Part shown: piece after piece, positions 10,601 through 21,264 of the stretch | How the letters are laid out: each line of letters opens with the position of its first letter | Position numbering within the stretch: the stretch's first letter is position 1 | From: Ulota crispa | Lineage: Eukaryota > Streptophyta > Bryopsida > Orthotrichales > Orthotrichaceae | Length of the DNA stretch: 64,000 nt | Direction: 5' to 3' | Assembly (NCBI GenBank): GCA_963920765.1 | Contig: OY987248.1 | Span: 14,480,539 to 14,544,538, forward strand | Translations under genes and position numbers: made by a program | The notes under the pieces: generated by a model | What the model was told of the DNA's origin: nothing | Database searches by the model: none | The model's input: only the letters and a program-made list of their open reading frames with translations

Positions 10601-12985
10601 CATTTGGGGATCACGGCTTCTTAGTTCTTACCAGTGAGCCGAGGTACGTCGTGAGGCTGGCTTCAGCATAGGGATGCTCAAACAGACCAGCTCGAAACTT
10701 GACTCGCAGGATGCGCGTCACGGCGTCGTTGATCCTCGACAGAGGAATGGCGCCCGTGCTGACATGCTGCTTCACAATGGCGGTGAAGTTGACGTAGTCG
10801 AACGGCACCATGACGATGTCAATGCCGGCGTTGATCGCCAGACGCACGGAGTTGGCGTAGTTGACAGCCCAGGGGGTGGTGATGCGGTCGACGGCCTCCC
10901 AGTCGGAGATGACGACGCCCTTGAAACCCAGCTTTCCCTTCAACACGTCGGTCAGGAGGTACTTGTTGCTGTGCATCTTGTGGGAGTTCCAGCTGGAGTA
11001 CGACACCATGATGGTGGACACGCCCTTGGCTATGGCGTCCGGGTACGCTCGCATGTGCGTGTTGACGAGCGTTTCGTAGCTCACTTGCGTGTTGCCCTCG
11101 TCCACGCCTCCCGTCGTTCCTCCGTCGCCTACGAAATGCTTCGCGCATGCCAATACCTTGCGACTATTCCCAACAAAATATCGTCAATTTCCTTGTAGGG
11201 ATTTGCACATGAATTCCCTGTGTATTAAGGTAGGAGCACCCATAAACGTCAAACTAAGGGTTCTGAACATAATGACTATTAATAAACAACTAGCAAATTA
11301 TAGGATCCTATTAGGAACAGAAAAAAAATGAGTTTGCATTTTTGAATGTATTATTTGGATACTGTGAGAAAAGGTTGTGAATTTTTAAAGAGCAAACTGC
11401 CATTGCACCCATAACCACTTTTAAGAATTCATGTTCACATATTGTACATCCTTGTCATTACATCTATTCACTTCCACAGATTTTCCAAGATATCAGGGGC
11501 GACGATTATGGGGACACTAACGCTTATGGGTGTTCCTACCTTAACAGAGAAATATAACAGGAGAAAATCATAGAAGAAATCAACAGAAATGTGTTTAAGA
11601 ACACAAGGAAAATGTGAAGAATTCCTGAAACTGACAAAGAAATTAACAAAAGATTGTTGTGATTCAACAGCAATCACCAGCGTCCACATAGCTTAGTCTT
11701 GAGAAGAGATCCCAAATATGACTTTCACTTTCAGCTCAAATGACTCAAAAGCTAAAAGTTTCAAATTTAACACTGAAAAGTTCACAAGTTTTTTAGCTGG
11801 CAGAAATCCTGCAAAATTTAACCAATTTAAAGATCTTGAGACTCTTGAGAGACGGAGACGCTGTCACTTTCCCCGATGTAGATAGATTCACACCAACGGC
11901 ATAGTTACCCTTCAAACTTGATGTAAGCCTACTTTAAATTGTGCAAGTTTGGATACATAGTACGTAAGATTTTACCAAAACTTATTTTGAATGTCTAGGT
12001 TTTTTGTGGTATATTCCAAATTCTCTATTACCTATTTAGCATATAAACCGAACAGATGCACATTCTTTGTGTACCCTTACACTCTCTTTCATGTTACACA
12101 CATTTTGACTGCAGAGCTTCCACATGTCAGTTCGTGAAGCCCATACAACACCTAGAGCAATATCGATTGAATGTATCATATTCAGGCAAATTAGGGTTCC
12201 GAAGGTAGACTATCAAGTAGACGAAATTAGGGTTTATAATGACAGTGGTTTTTTCTGCGACAACAAGCAAGCAAAGGTTGTAGTAGACGGAGGATTTACC
12301 TGTTCTGCAAGTAAGGGCCCTTCCAGCCAACCGGGCACTGGCCTTGCAACCCATCAATGATACTGGTCATACTCCTAACCACTTCCGGGTCTTCACTGTA
12401 ACTCTCATAACACCGGCCCCATCTCGGATCTCTACAAACAGCAAGACACGGGGCAAACGTGTAGGTAATCCCCGTGGCACGCACCTCCAGCGCCGTTGCA
12501 GCGCCGATCCGTCGCACCAGCCAGGGATCCCGAGTGCAACCCAGCCCAACGTTATGAGGAAAGATGGTAGCCCCGTAAGCATTATTATTCCCATGAACCG
12601 CGTCGATCCCGTATACCATTGGAATGCCCAGACGGGTCTTCAGAGCGCCATACTGTAAACTATTGGTCATGGCCATCCACTGCGAGGGTGTCGCTCGGTA
12701 TGTGGGCTCGCTTCCGCCCCCGCTCAGAACGGAACCGATGCCGTACTTCTGCATCACCGTCGCGTTGGAGACCGATCGCTCGGTTTGCGTCATCTGGCCG
12801 ATCTTCTCATCGAGCGTCATCCGAGTCAGCAGATCGGTGACTCGCTTCTCCACGGATTGTGTGGAATCCTTGTATAACTGGCATGTGGCTTGTTGGAACT
12901 GGCATGTCGTCGACAGTAGTAGCACCACTGCAAACAGCCACCGTAGTGACCACGACGGCGACGACGATGCTGGTAATCTCGTCAT
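7605..12985 (-). CDS. GH3 beta-D-glucan glucohydrolase / beta-glucosidase, 4 exons, secreted
   Basis: Exons on the minus strand are 12985-12300, 11163-10632, 9297-9096 and 8089-7605. All borders are GT/AG and phases join cleanly to give 634 residues, the usual plant length. Residues 1-36 are a signal peptide. The N-terminal barrel carries [16 protein letters not shown] (130-145), [16 protein letters not shown] (185-200) and KHFVGDGGT (237-245). The nucleophile is Asp316 in [10 protein letters not shown]. The acid/base is Glu521 in [11 protein letters not shown], by analogy with barley exoglucanase I. The family removes glucose from the non-reducing ends of cell-wall beta-glucans in the apoplast. 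An ATGATG at 13015 would add 10 residues. I prefer the ATG at 12985, which sits next to the signal peptide. Introns are 1.0-1.3 kb and full of small transposons, while exons are GC-rich. Exact substrate is not readable from sequence. Confidence 0.93.
8137..8246. mobile_element. 110-bp MITE in GH3 intron 3
   Basis: CATATTCATTAAATTGGGAA at the left is mirrored by TTCCCAATTTAATGAATATG at the right. It lies about 50 bp from the 3' splice site of intron 3 at 8090. It shares its ends with the elements at 9338 and 9671. Confidence 0.6.
8305..8637. mobile_element. 333-bp element with CATGGTTGTCAC ends, GH3 intron 3
   Basis: CATGGTTGTCACATTGGGC at the left faces CTAACGTGACAACCATG at the right. The interior matches the copy in intron 2 (9617-10276), for example 'tcaaattactattttt' and 'aacaatgagtgt'. 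Confidence 0.6.
9338..9581. mobile_element. 244-bp MITE at the 3' end of GH3 intron 2
   Basis: TTATTCAGTAAATTGGGAAA is mirrored by TTCCCAATTTAATGAATAA. It lies 40 bp from the 3' splice site at 9298. Confidence 0.6.
9617..10276. mobile_element. Second CATGGTTGTCAC-type element, interrupted, GH3 intron 2
   Basis: The left end ATGATTGTCACATTGGCAAG and right end CAACGTGACAACCATG match the ends of the 8305 copy. The element at 9671-9960 has landed inside it. Without that insertion the copy is about 370 bp. Confidence 0.6.
9671..9960. mobile_element. 290-bp MITE nested inside the 9617 element
   Basis: GTTATTTGTTAATTTGGGAA at the left is mirrored by TTCCCAAATTAATGAATAAC at the right. It splits a sequence that is continuous in the 8305 copy, so it is the younger insertion. 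Confidence 0.65.
10360..10613 (+). repeat. Interspersed repeat next to the GH3 intron 2 donor
   Basis: Shared landmarks are GCTAACAAAATTTTCATGCA, GTGTTAAATTTGAAAATTTT and AGTGAAAATCACATTTGGGG. The second half is partly duplicated in tandem. It ends 18 bp from the 5' splice site at 10631. Copies occur at 26395, 28619 and, inverted, at 11698. Confidence 0.6.
11228..11541. mobile_element. 314-bp Stowaway-like MITE in GH3 intron 1
   Basis: The ends are AGGTAGGAGCACCCATAA and TTATGGGTGTTCCTACCT, flanked on both sides by TA. The related sequence at 13033 gives an approximate empty site. Copies occur at 32617 and 46358. Confidence 0.7.
11698..11850 (-). repeat. Inverted copy of the intron-edge repeat, inside GH3 intron 1
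   Basis: Read on the minus strand it carries GTGTTAAATTTGAAACTTTT and CATATTTGGGATC, as in the 10360 and 28619 copies. Here it lies in mid-intron, not at a splice site. Confidence 0.5.
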
Positions 12986-13032
12986 GGCTCTTTCCGTCAC
13001 TATCTGTATCATCATTCACAGCAAACTCTCAT

Positions 13033-13480
13033 TAATTTTCTTATAGGGATTTGCATATGATTTCTCTGTGTACTAAGTAACAGGGAAATGTGACAAAAAT
13101 CACAGAAGAAATAGTCAGAAATGTTTAATTACTCAGATACAAAATGTGAAGAATTCCTGAAAACGCGTTATTCAATTTAAAAATGGAGGTACTATTTTGT
13201 ACTCCACCTTAGATCCAAAAAGTCACCTTAAAAGCTTAAATTAGATTCAAAGGTATTAAATTCAGTTTGAGTCACTAAGATTTTTTTCCTTGCAAATTCC
13301 TCCTCTCAAGTGAGGACACGTGTACCAAAAAAAATGTTGAGCTCAATTTCAGGAGGCCTCCTCAAACTTTCCAAAGTCCCAACATGTAAACTTTTTACAA
13401 ATTTCACAAATAACGCATTTGAATTGACAGAGGGAAATTAACAGAAGTTTGTTGTGTCAATCACGACACAACATTTAGTA
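13033..13480. repeat. Sequence upstream of GH3 exon 1, homologous to the sequence upstream of exon 2
   Basis: Stretches such as TAGGGATTTGCATATGATTT and AATGTGAAGAATTCCTGAAA at 13050-13160 recur at 11195-11227 and 11546-11665 in intron 1. Each copy holds a different MITE (13166-13415 here, 11228-11541 there), so the shared sequence is older than both insertions. Confidence 0.65.
13166..13415. mobile_element. 250-bp MITE in the GH3 upstream region
   Basis: CGTTATTCAATTT at the left faces AAATTTCACAAATAACG at the right. The homologous sequence in intron 1 runs without interruption at this point. Confidence 0.55.
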
Positions 13481-13499
13481 ACTTTTGCAAAAATACTAC

Positions 13500-14746
13500 C
13501 CCAAGAAAGAGAAAATCCACTTTTGTGTAGTCACTACACCATATTCAGTAAATTGGGTAAAACAGAGAGACTGTTTTGTACTTCACCTTAATCCCACATA
13601 CAATAAATGTAAGGCATAGCTATTGCTCAAAGTTATAATTATTGAAGTTCTTGGAGGCAATCACTGAGACTTCAGAATTATACAAGAAAATGCACGCTCG
13701 TTCGTTTGCAATGTGCTAAAATGTACATAATGGCGAAAATAGTGAAAAGCCCCCGAATGTGCCGTTTTTCCGAAATTACCTAATATGGTATGGTGTTTCC
13801 GTGACTATGAAGTGTCTAAAGCTCGAGATCTACGACAAGTACAGATCTGAGGTTACTCCGCCGTGTTGTCCTGCTTCCATTCCTCTCTCATACTAGTCTA
13901 ATCTTTCGAATCATACTATTGTGAGTTATCAGTCCTGCAGATCCTTCTAGACACCAGACAAAACCTGCAGAATGATGCTCTGACGATTCAAAGATACTGC
14001 GCTAAGCTTCCCGAGGTGGTGAGGTCGAACTTAAAACGAGAACAGAACTCTACTGAAAACTGAGCCGTTTTTCGATAGTAACAGAACATCTAGATTACTT
14101 GCATTATTGTTGCAATGACAAAAGAGGAGGCCGGAGTGAGCAATGTGCTTACAGATCAGTTGTTAAAGAGCATGAGGGTCGTCAGTCGAGTCGGTTCCAG
14201 ATTTCCAGTGTCGCAGGTCTGGAAGTGGGGAGAAGGCTTCGAAGACTCAACTTCGAGGTTGATTGAGAGCGGTGGACGTCGCCATTTGAAAGGGCGAGGG
14301 CGGGGCCGGAAGATCCGGAAGAAACGGCGACGATTATAGCAACTGGCTGCGGAATGAGATTACAGGCGGTGTTTACACTTGCTTGGATTTGCCATTTCTG
14401 GATTGGAACAGCGTGATGCTTACTATTTTTGGTAAATATTGCTAGACTTGCTCATGCTAATGCATTAAAGTAGACAAGGTAGGAAGTAGTACAGCACTGC
14501 AGCTTCTACAAAGCAATTATGTCCAATCAGTACTTTCGGCGGTCCTAAACTGGCTCCGCAATTCGGTGAGGCGGTAGACAGTGCGTAGTGACATATGTCG
14601 AGGTTGCTCCTTGTTTGTCGTAGAGAACGCCGAAGCTTGTGTTGACGTGAGTCACGTGACTGGAAGGAATTCTCGGAGTTCCATGGTGGGTGGCCTTTCG
14701 TTGGTTCATGCTGGGTATGCCTCGAAGTTGACGGAGCTGAGGCTGT
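13500..14746. other. Low-copy region upstream of the GH3 gene
   Basis: Composition from about 13780 to 14740 is more GC-rich than the repeats on either side, and I do not find the sequence elsewhere in the window. It may hold the GH3 promoter (minus strand) and a small plus-strand gene (see 14115). No TATA box could be assigned with confidence. Confidence 0.35.
14115..14339 (+). CDS. Hypothetical basic protein, 74 aa
   Basis: This frame is ATG to TAG in a GC-richer, low-copy stretch. It starts MTKEEAGVSNVL and ends in a strongly basic tail, KGRGRGRKIRKKRRRL, that could bind nucleic acid or act as a nuclear or nucleolar signal. There is no signal peptide and no domain I know. It could be the last exon of a larger gene, because short open stretches with coding-like composition also lie at 13800-13900, or it may be chance. 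Support is composition and the ATG only. Confidence 0.22.
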   Translation: MTKEEAGVSNVLTDQLLKSMRVVSRVGSRFPVSQVWKWGEGFEDSTSRLIESGGRRHLKGRGRGRKIRKKRRRL

Positions 14747-15606
14747 TAGGGCGGCTTCACACTATGGCCCAAGGTCGAGAGGCCGTTGGTTTGCGTCAAT
14801 CAGACTGCAAGAAATTGTGAGTCAAGCCACTCAACCCTTCACACTAGGGACCAAATCCACTCAGCCCTTCACACTAGGGACCAAATCCACTCAACCCTTC
14901 ACACTAGGGACCAAATCCACTCAACCCTTCACACTAGGGACCAAACCCACTCAACCCTTCACACTAGGGACCAAATCCACTCAACCCTTCACACTAGGGA
15001 CCAAATCCACTCAACCCTTCACACTAGGGACCAAATCCACTCAACCCTTCACACTAGGAACCAAATCCACTCAACCCTTCACACTAGGGACCAAATCCAC
15101 TCAACCCTTCACACTAGGGACCAAATCCACTCAACCCTTCACACTAGGGATCAAATTTCAAAAGTCATCATCCTTTAAATGTCTACATGATAGCACTTTA
15201 TCATACAAGGTTGACGGCCTCTCAGCAATAGTTTGGGTTAAGCAAAAATGAAGACCCAAACTATGATTGAAAGACCGTCACATTGTTTTCATAAAATAAT
15301 CAAAAGCTTACAAGATCTTGGCCATTGGATTTGGAAGGTCCAATAAATGCTATGTCTTTGGACTTTGGGCTTGCCCTTTGGAGGCTTCACACTATGGCCA
15401 TTCAAGTTGAGAGTCCGTGGAAGCTCATTGCCAAGAATTTAGCCTTTGGACTTGGCTTTTGGAGGCTTCACACTAAGGGCAGCCAAAGGCGTTAAAAACA
15501 ATAATTTAATTCCTATTTTTAGTCCATTTTGTTAGCCTCTCACCAAAATTTGGCCACGCAATCCCACTGCCTCTCGACATGGCCGGTCATAATGTGAAGC
15601 CACCTT
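14747..15606. mobile_element. hAT-like non-autonomous element, 860 bp, with 8-bp target duplication
   Basis: The left end TAGGGCGGCTTCACACTATG and the right end CATAATGTGAAGCCACCTT are imperfect inverted repeats. The 8-mer GAGGCTGT flanks both sides (14739-14746 and 15607-15614), as expected for hAT transposons. Inside lie the 30-bp minisatellite and two more copies of the terminal core (GGAGGCTTCACACTATGGCC near 15381 and a similar one near 15463). There is no transposase frame. Confidence 0.75.
14827..15156 (+). repeat. 30-bp minisatellite, 11 near-perfect units
   Basis: The unit begins CCACTCAACCCTTCACACTA and ends GGGACCAAAT. There are 11 copies with only a few base changes. The unit length is a multiple of three, so two frames stay open and encode 10-residue repeats (TQPFTLGTKS, HSTLHTRDQI); I treat these as by-products, not proteins. 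The CTTCACACTAGGG core resembles an internal segment of the relatives at 47766 and 59625. Confidence 0.9.
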
Positions 15607-15739
15607 GAGGCTGTGTTTAATAGTTGTTGACTTGTGGAGAAAACCTCTATCAGTCCAAGCCTTGTCATGCCTTGTTCTTGTACGGCTGGCCTTTATTGCT
15701 CATTTAACTAATATGGACTATTGGTTTAGAAGATATTTG

Positions 15740-16680
15740 TTAAACCCCTAAAGGACCAAGCCCTTTTTTCAATGAAAGTTACTGAAAATTGCCACTTTTG
15801 GGGGAATGAGTAGAAAGGTAGGAAAAACAATTATTTTTGGAAATCCAACCGTAAGATCTTGCCCTAGACTATGGGAGGTACTTGTGGGAAAAAAATCAGC
15901 TCATTCTAGATGTAGAGGAGTGAGATATTGACATTTGAAGTGAAAAGAAAAGTTTTTTTCCCTATTGCCCAAAAATTTTAGAAGCCTTTGATTGCCCCTA
16001 AATCAAAAAAATTGCTCTACGCAAAGTTGATGTTTATTTTTCCCATGTAGAAGATCAAGTTAGGTAAGTGTGGGAGAATTCTCAATTGAATTGGAGGTTT
16101 GAATCATACTTCGTAAAATCTTGCAATGCCGTAAGGCCATGAAATTTGCAAATACACTAGGCAAAATTGGAGAATTTATGTAAAATTGAGAAATATGAAT
16201 TACGTTGATCCAAATGGTGGAAACCAAGGAATCTTAGTCTACCACAACTTGGAAAAAAAGAAATCAAAAAAAAAATTCACAAAGAGCACAAAAAAGTAAA
16301 GTACTAAAGGCAAAAGGAGTGGAGGTATGGAAGTTCTGTACCTGCCTGCAAACTAAAACTTTTCACTCATCAATCGGAATTGAATGATTCAAAGCTCCCC
16401 ATGTGTGTATAAATCTAAAGAACCAATTTCAGATTTTATTTTGAAAAAAAGTTATTTTAAAAGAAGTTTTTGGCTGCTTGATCTCGCATGTTTTCAAAAA
16501 TCCATGCATAACTTCTTCAATAGTTGTCAGAATGAAGAAAAAATTAGATGCCCACGCAGATCTTTGCATTCCCCATCTTCAATAAAAGTTTCAAAAAAAC
16601 AACGCAAAATAGTTTAGCCATAGGTACATGCCCGAAATCCCATTTGTCCCCCGTAGGGACAATGGTCCTTTAGGGGTTAA
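15740..16680. mobile_element. 941-bp element with TTAACCCCTAAAGGACC-type ends
   Basis: TTAAACCCCTAAAGGACCAA at the left is mirrored by GGTCCTTTAGGGGTTAA at the right. It is the inverted counterpart of the element at 56046-57121. Near one end both carry an ACTTTTGGGGGAATGAGTAG-like segment. Confidence 0.65.
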
Positions 16681-16813
16681 TTAGCAAAAATATGGTGAAA
16701 TGCCAAAAAGAGAATCAAAATTTTGAAACATAAAAAGTTCATAATTGCAAGAATAGATCATAATTGATCAATGTGTCTTTTGGAACTTATTGGACTTGTA
16801 GAGGATAACAAAT

Positions 16814-18842
16814 GGAATTGATAAATGCACACCTGGGCAAGCGTTAAATTTTAGATGTTTCCCATTAACAAGTTGTATAATTATGGAAAATTTGAATTCA
16901 AATTGGGATTTAGAAACCTTGATTTAGTCAAAAATCATGAAGAAGGTTACAATTGAACAACACCAAGTGCAAAAAATTTAGTTTTTTATAAACAAGGATA
17001 AAAGTAATAATTTGCCCTCTAAATGTTTTTCCACAAAATGTTGTTCAATCATGATCTCCTTTGTGATTCTTGACTATATTAGGGTATTTGGATTTTGAAT
17101 CCAAATTTGAATTCAAATTTTCTTAATTTAACTTCTCTATCAGTTGTTGCAAGAAATACTTGCCAATTTTGTCTCAAATATCCTTTAAAAGTCTTAGTAT
17201 TGGTAGTACTATGAGCTTTTGGAATACTCTTTTTTTAAAATAAATCAAATATGGATAATTTGTAAAGCACTTAAAGTAGCACACTTGTGAAAATTTAAAC
17301 CTAAAATAAACAATTCTATAAGTTATGCACAAAAATAGAGAGACCAAAAACACCAAGAAAAAGGACATTTTGTTTTATCCTTTTTAGAAAATAGTAAAAA
17401 AATCCCCAAAAATAAAGTAAAAATTGGCCATTTTTCCTAACTTGAAGGTATTCCTTTTTCATCAAATCAATTTTTGGGAAAAATAAATTGTGTTATGTGC
17501 ACTTGTGCAAAAGTAGTGCACTTTGAGCACACATAGAAGGTGGATATTTTACTAATTTTGAAAAATCTTTGTAAAATTGTGTAACTTTAATACTAGAACT
17601 TGTTTGTGAAGTTTGACCTTCAAATTTGCATTTTAGGGTCAAAAATAGTACTCAAAACCCCCACAATGGCCAAAGTAGACACCTAAATAGGAGCTATTTA
17701 AAAATAGCAAAATAATTTTATAAATACTCAAAAAATCATTGAATATTTGTGACTATTACATGTACTTTCATTTCACATTTTTGTAAGAAAAAGTTTATGA
17801 TGCAAAAGTTATAGCCCAAAAACCACACGCCAAAGATCAAGGGGACTGAAAATAGTACAAGTGTTTCTTGCAATTACCATAGATGGTAATTGATAAATAT
17901 CTAAAATTTACCCCCCCCCCATACAATACCCAAAAGAATGAGTACATAACACCCTTTTATGGCATCCAAAGAAGTTTGTTTAATAAGTAATATAATGGGC
18001 ATTTTATTCTCACATTGCAAGTATGCAATCCTCATGCAATCTTGATCAAGCATACCAAATTTCAGTTACTAAAAACTAAAACCCTATTTTTGGTAAATAG
18101 TTTTGTGTCAAAATCATGGTGTTACAAGAAACTTGATTAATAAATAGTGGTGATGAATTTTTGAGATTTGATTGCATGATATGTAGGAGACATATGCTCA
18201 TCTTCCTTTCAAATAAACATTTCCAAAAAAACTCAAATTCCCTCTATAGAGATTAAATGTTAGGGTGCATGACCAAATTTAGTAAAATACAAATTTCTTC
18301 ATGGAAATTAGTTTTTGTTATTTGACATCATACATTGTGATTAGGTTTGTACCTTTAAACATGATGATATGTTTTTTTGCCAAAAACTAATTTTCATGAA
18401 GAAATATATATTTTACTAAATTTGGTCATGATCACCCTAACATTAAAATCTCTATAGAGGGAATTTTGAATTTTTTTGGAAATGTTTGAAAGGAAGTGAT
18501 GTGCGTATGGATGTCTCCTACATATCCATGCAATCAAATCTGAAAAATTTATCACCACTATTTATTAATCAACTTTCTTGTAAAACCATGATTTTGACAC
18601 AAAACTATTTACCAAAAATAAAATTTTGAGTTTTAGTAACTAAAATTTTGAGTTTTAGTAACTAAAATTTGATATGCTTCACCAAGATTGTATGAGAATT
18701 GCATATTAAAAATGTGAAAATGAAATGTCAATTAATTTCTTTGTTTTACATACTTCTTTGAATACCATAAAAGGATGGTGTGTACTCTTTCTTTTGGGTA
18801 CTGTACATATAAAAAACCCCAGGTGTGCCTATATCGATTCCC
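16814..18842. mobile_element. Composite element with GGAATTGAT...CACACCTGGG ends
   Basis: GGAATTGATAAATGCACACC at 16814 is mirrored by AGGTGTGCCTATATCGATTC ending at 18842. The interior holds a shorter inverted repeat (16815-17900) and the large palindrome at 17921-18805, so several insertions are stacked. Confidence 0.5.
17921..18805. repeat. Palindrome of about 885 bp within the composite element
   Basis: Left landmarks ACCCAAAAGAATGAGTACAT and TATTTTTGGTAAATAGTTTT are matched in reverse by GTGTACTCTTTCTTTTGGGT and AAAACTATTTACCAAAAATA. The centre is near 18350. A transcript would fold into a very long hairpin. Confidence 0.65.
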
Positions 18843-19055
18843 ATAAAAAATGGTTGAGAAAATTTGAGTGTAAAGTCTAGCTGCTGAGATGGTAGATGGA
18901 AAGGGCAAGGCCCCCAATTTTTTGTTTGATACACTCATCTTTTTTAAATAATTAAAATCTAGACACTTGAAGCTGAAATGCATTTGCTTTCATATGTTCA
19001 AAATGCAAGAGCGGTTCACATTATTTTATATTTTTGGATCCCTTCAATTTGTTTG

Positions 19056-20864
19056 TTAACCGTTTAGAGACCACTGAACCATATTTTGGTTCGGGAGAGT
19101 AGTTTTTGGCCTATACAGTAAAATCGCTCAGCAGTTTGGAAAATGAGTTGTAAGAGCGCTTACAAGTGATCACAAGAACTTTGCATCCAACCCAAGAAAC
19201 AACAATGGAATTGGATATATGAGTTGATAAATAATGGTGTTTATACATCATGGCCTAAAAAATACATTTCTATATTTGGTCAAAGATGGATCAAAGCAAC
19301 AACACAATATATCAAACATTCAAGAAGAATGTCACATTTAAATTGTGCAATTTTTATAAATTCAAATTGCTTAGGGAATATGCTTGTATTGTTTCTCTAT
19401 ACGGTAGTAGTACAATTGTACTATTTGAGAATCCATTGAAATGATACTATCATTTTATTTAATAAAAATTCATCCTACATTTAAGGCCAATTCTTGATTG
19501 CTTTCACTGATGGATTTTTCATAACAATTATCAAATTTCTTATAGAATTGTTTTAGGGTAGCAAAAAAAATGGGATTTTTGACCCTTTTTGTCCACTTGG
19601 CTCTCGGGGAGTGCACTCCCTGTTTTTCTTTGGTACATGTGCAATCAAATGAATTGTTGTTTTAATTACCTTGGTCCTAAATTTTTGACATGGCTTGGAA
19701 ATAAATAAGCTTCACTTTTAATAGGCTTTGGGTCTTTATAAGTAGTGAAGGGTAGTGTTTATTAATCAGTATTACATAATTTTTAGTACTATAATAGGGT
19801 TGTTAAAATAAGAAATAAAAAATCAATACTTTTATTAGCTAATATAGGTCTAAGTTTTTTTTCATGGTTATTACTCTTGCAAGTATCCAAAGCAAGATCC
19901 AATGCCCTATGTAAAGCAGCTTCTCCATGGTTATTTATGGGCAATCAGGACATGCCATGTGTCGTTCAAGCATGCAGTTTAGAAATACAATATTGGGATA
20001 AGATGGGAATTAATTGATGCAAGCTTTATTGTTCAAGGGTTAGTTGACATTATCCTCCTGTGTGGGCACAATTAGTACATTTGGGTTACTTTTTAGCCAC
20101 TTTCCTCAATGGCTAATTGAAAAGTGTTGTAAATGAGTTCATGATGAATCAAGGGGATTCTGTGTTTACAAGTGCAAGCCATAAGTCACTCTAAATGCAA
20201 GGTTCATATTTTGCATGCCTAAACCCTAACAATGAATGTCACTGATTTAGCAAGTAATGGATAAATTTCTTCCCATGTTATTATGTATATAATGAATATA
20301 GGGTACAAAAAAGGATGAAAAGAACTTTTTTAAAATGAAGTATATGGTATATGAAATGCCTTCAATTTAGAAATTTAGGTAAAGATAGCCCTATGAAAAT
20401 CCAAATAATTTACCCACATAGCCCCCCTCTTATAGGACCTTGCACACACGTTATCCACAAAGACCCTATATAGTGCACTCCCTGAGACTTAGCTACACCT
20501 TGTGATTGCTATTTTTGTCTATTTTGTGTGAAACTAATTTTGTTGGAAAGGTGGGAAACCCTGCTTTTTAGAAATGTAAGGCTCTTCTCAACCAAAACTT
20601 GCATGAAGCGTTAACATTCAAAACCACACAAGTATGAAAAACTGGAGATTTTCCATTTATGCCTCACTCAATCATTATAATATTTCACCTCCAACGGTAG
20701 ACCTAACTGAAATTTTGATACATTACAACAAACAAGGTGTCCTTCACATTTGTGCGGCTGGATGATTCAAATTGAATCCATATTTGATTCAAATGCACAT
20801 CTAATTTTATTACCCCTGTTTCTAGTGGATTTTGGGAAAAAGTGTGTGGTCTTTAAAGGGTTAA
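19056..20864. mobile_element. TTAACC-ended element, left copy, interrupted
   Basis: It begins TTAACCGTTTAGAGACCAC and ends GGTCTTTAAAGGGTTAA. Without the insertion at 19599-20486 it is about 920 bp. It is the inverted sister of 22671-23584. Confidence 0.65.
19599..20486. mobile_element. 888-bp insertion inside the 19056 element
   Basis: The flanking 4-mer ACTT occurs on both sides (19595-19598 and 20487-20490). The inverted sister copy near 23040 reads GTCCACTTAGCTACACC (on the matching strand) with a single ACTT, which is the empty site. Ends CTCTCGGGGAGTGCACT and AGTGCACTCCCTGAG are inverted repeats. No coding frame. Confidence 0.7.
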
Positions 20865-21156
20865 GTGCAAAGTGAACTTTCATGGTCATTTCGTTTCCAA
20901 AGCGTTCGTAGTCTACTTTTTTTAATGTGTTGAACTACTATGGTTCACACAAAACAAAATGTGTTCGAAAGCAATATTAAGTTTTTTGAATTTTTCGAAT
21001 TTTAAGCCTGTTGTTAAAGTGATTGGATTGGATTGTACTTGGAGATGTTCTTCTATTTCCACATAACTTTTGGAGTTACAAATTTTGAGTCGTATGATTT
21101 TGGTGAAACTTGCATGGAAATTGTAGTTTTATTTCATGTTCATGCACTGTCCTAAT

Positions 21157-21264
21157 TTCTACACAACTAGTTCACAACAATTGCAAATATCCTAAATAAT
21201 CATAGAATAACCCAATTACAATTGTTTAAGATATTTGTAGTTGTTGTGAACTAGTTGTGTAGAA
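21157..21264. repeat. 108-bp hairpin
   Basis: Left arm TTCTACACAACTAGTTCACA and right arm TGTGAACTAGTTGTGTAGAA extend to about 40 bp each with some three mismatches and a loop of about 28 bp. It is either a tiny MITE or a miRNA-precursor-sized foldback. Confidence 0.7.

Noticed and set aside
10674-11198. 174-codon plus-strand frame opposite GH3 exon 2
   Set aside because: It is antisense to well-supported coding sequence, and the minus strand carries the conserved GH3 motifs.
14786-15251. Two overlapping open frames with 10-residue repeats (130 and 144 codons)
   Set aside because: They exist because the 30-bp minisatellite unit is a multiple of three and lacks stops in these frames; they lie inside a transposon.
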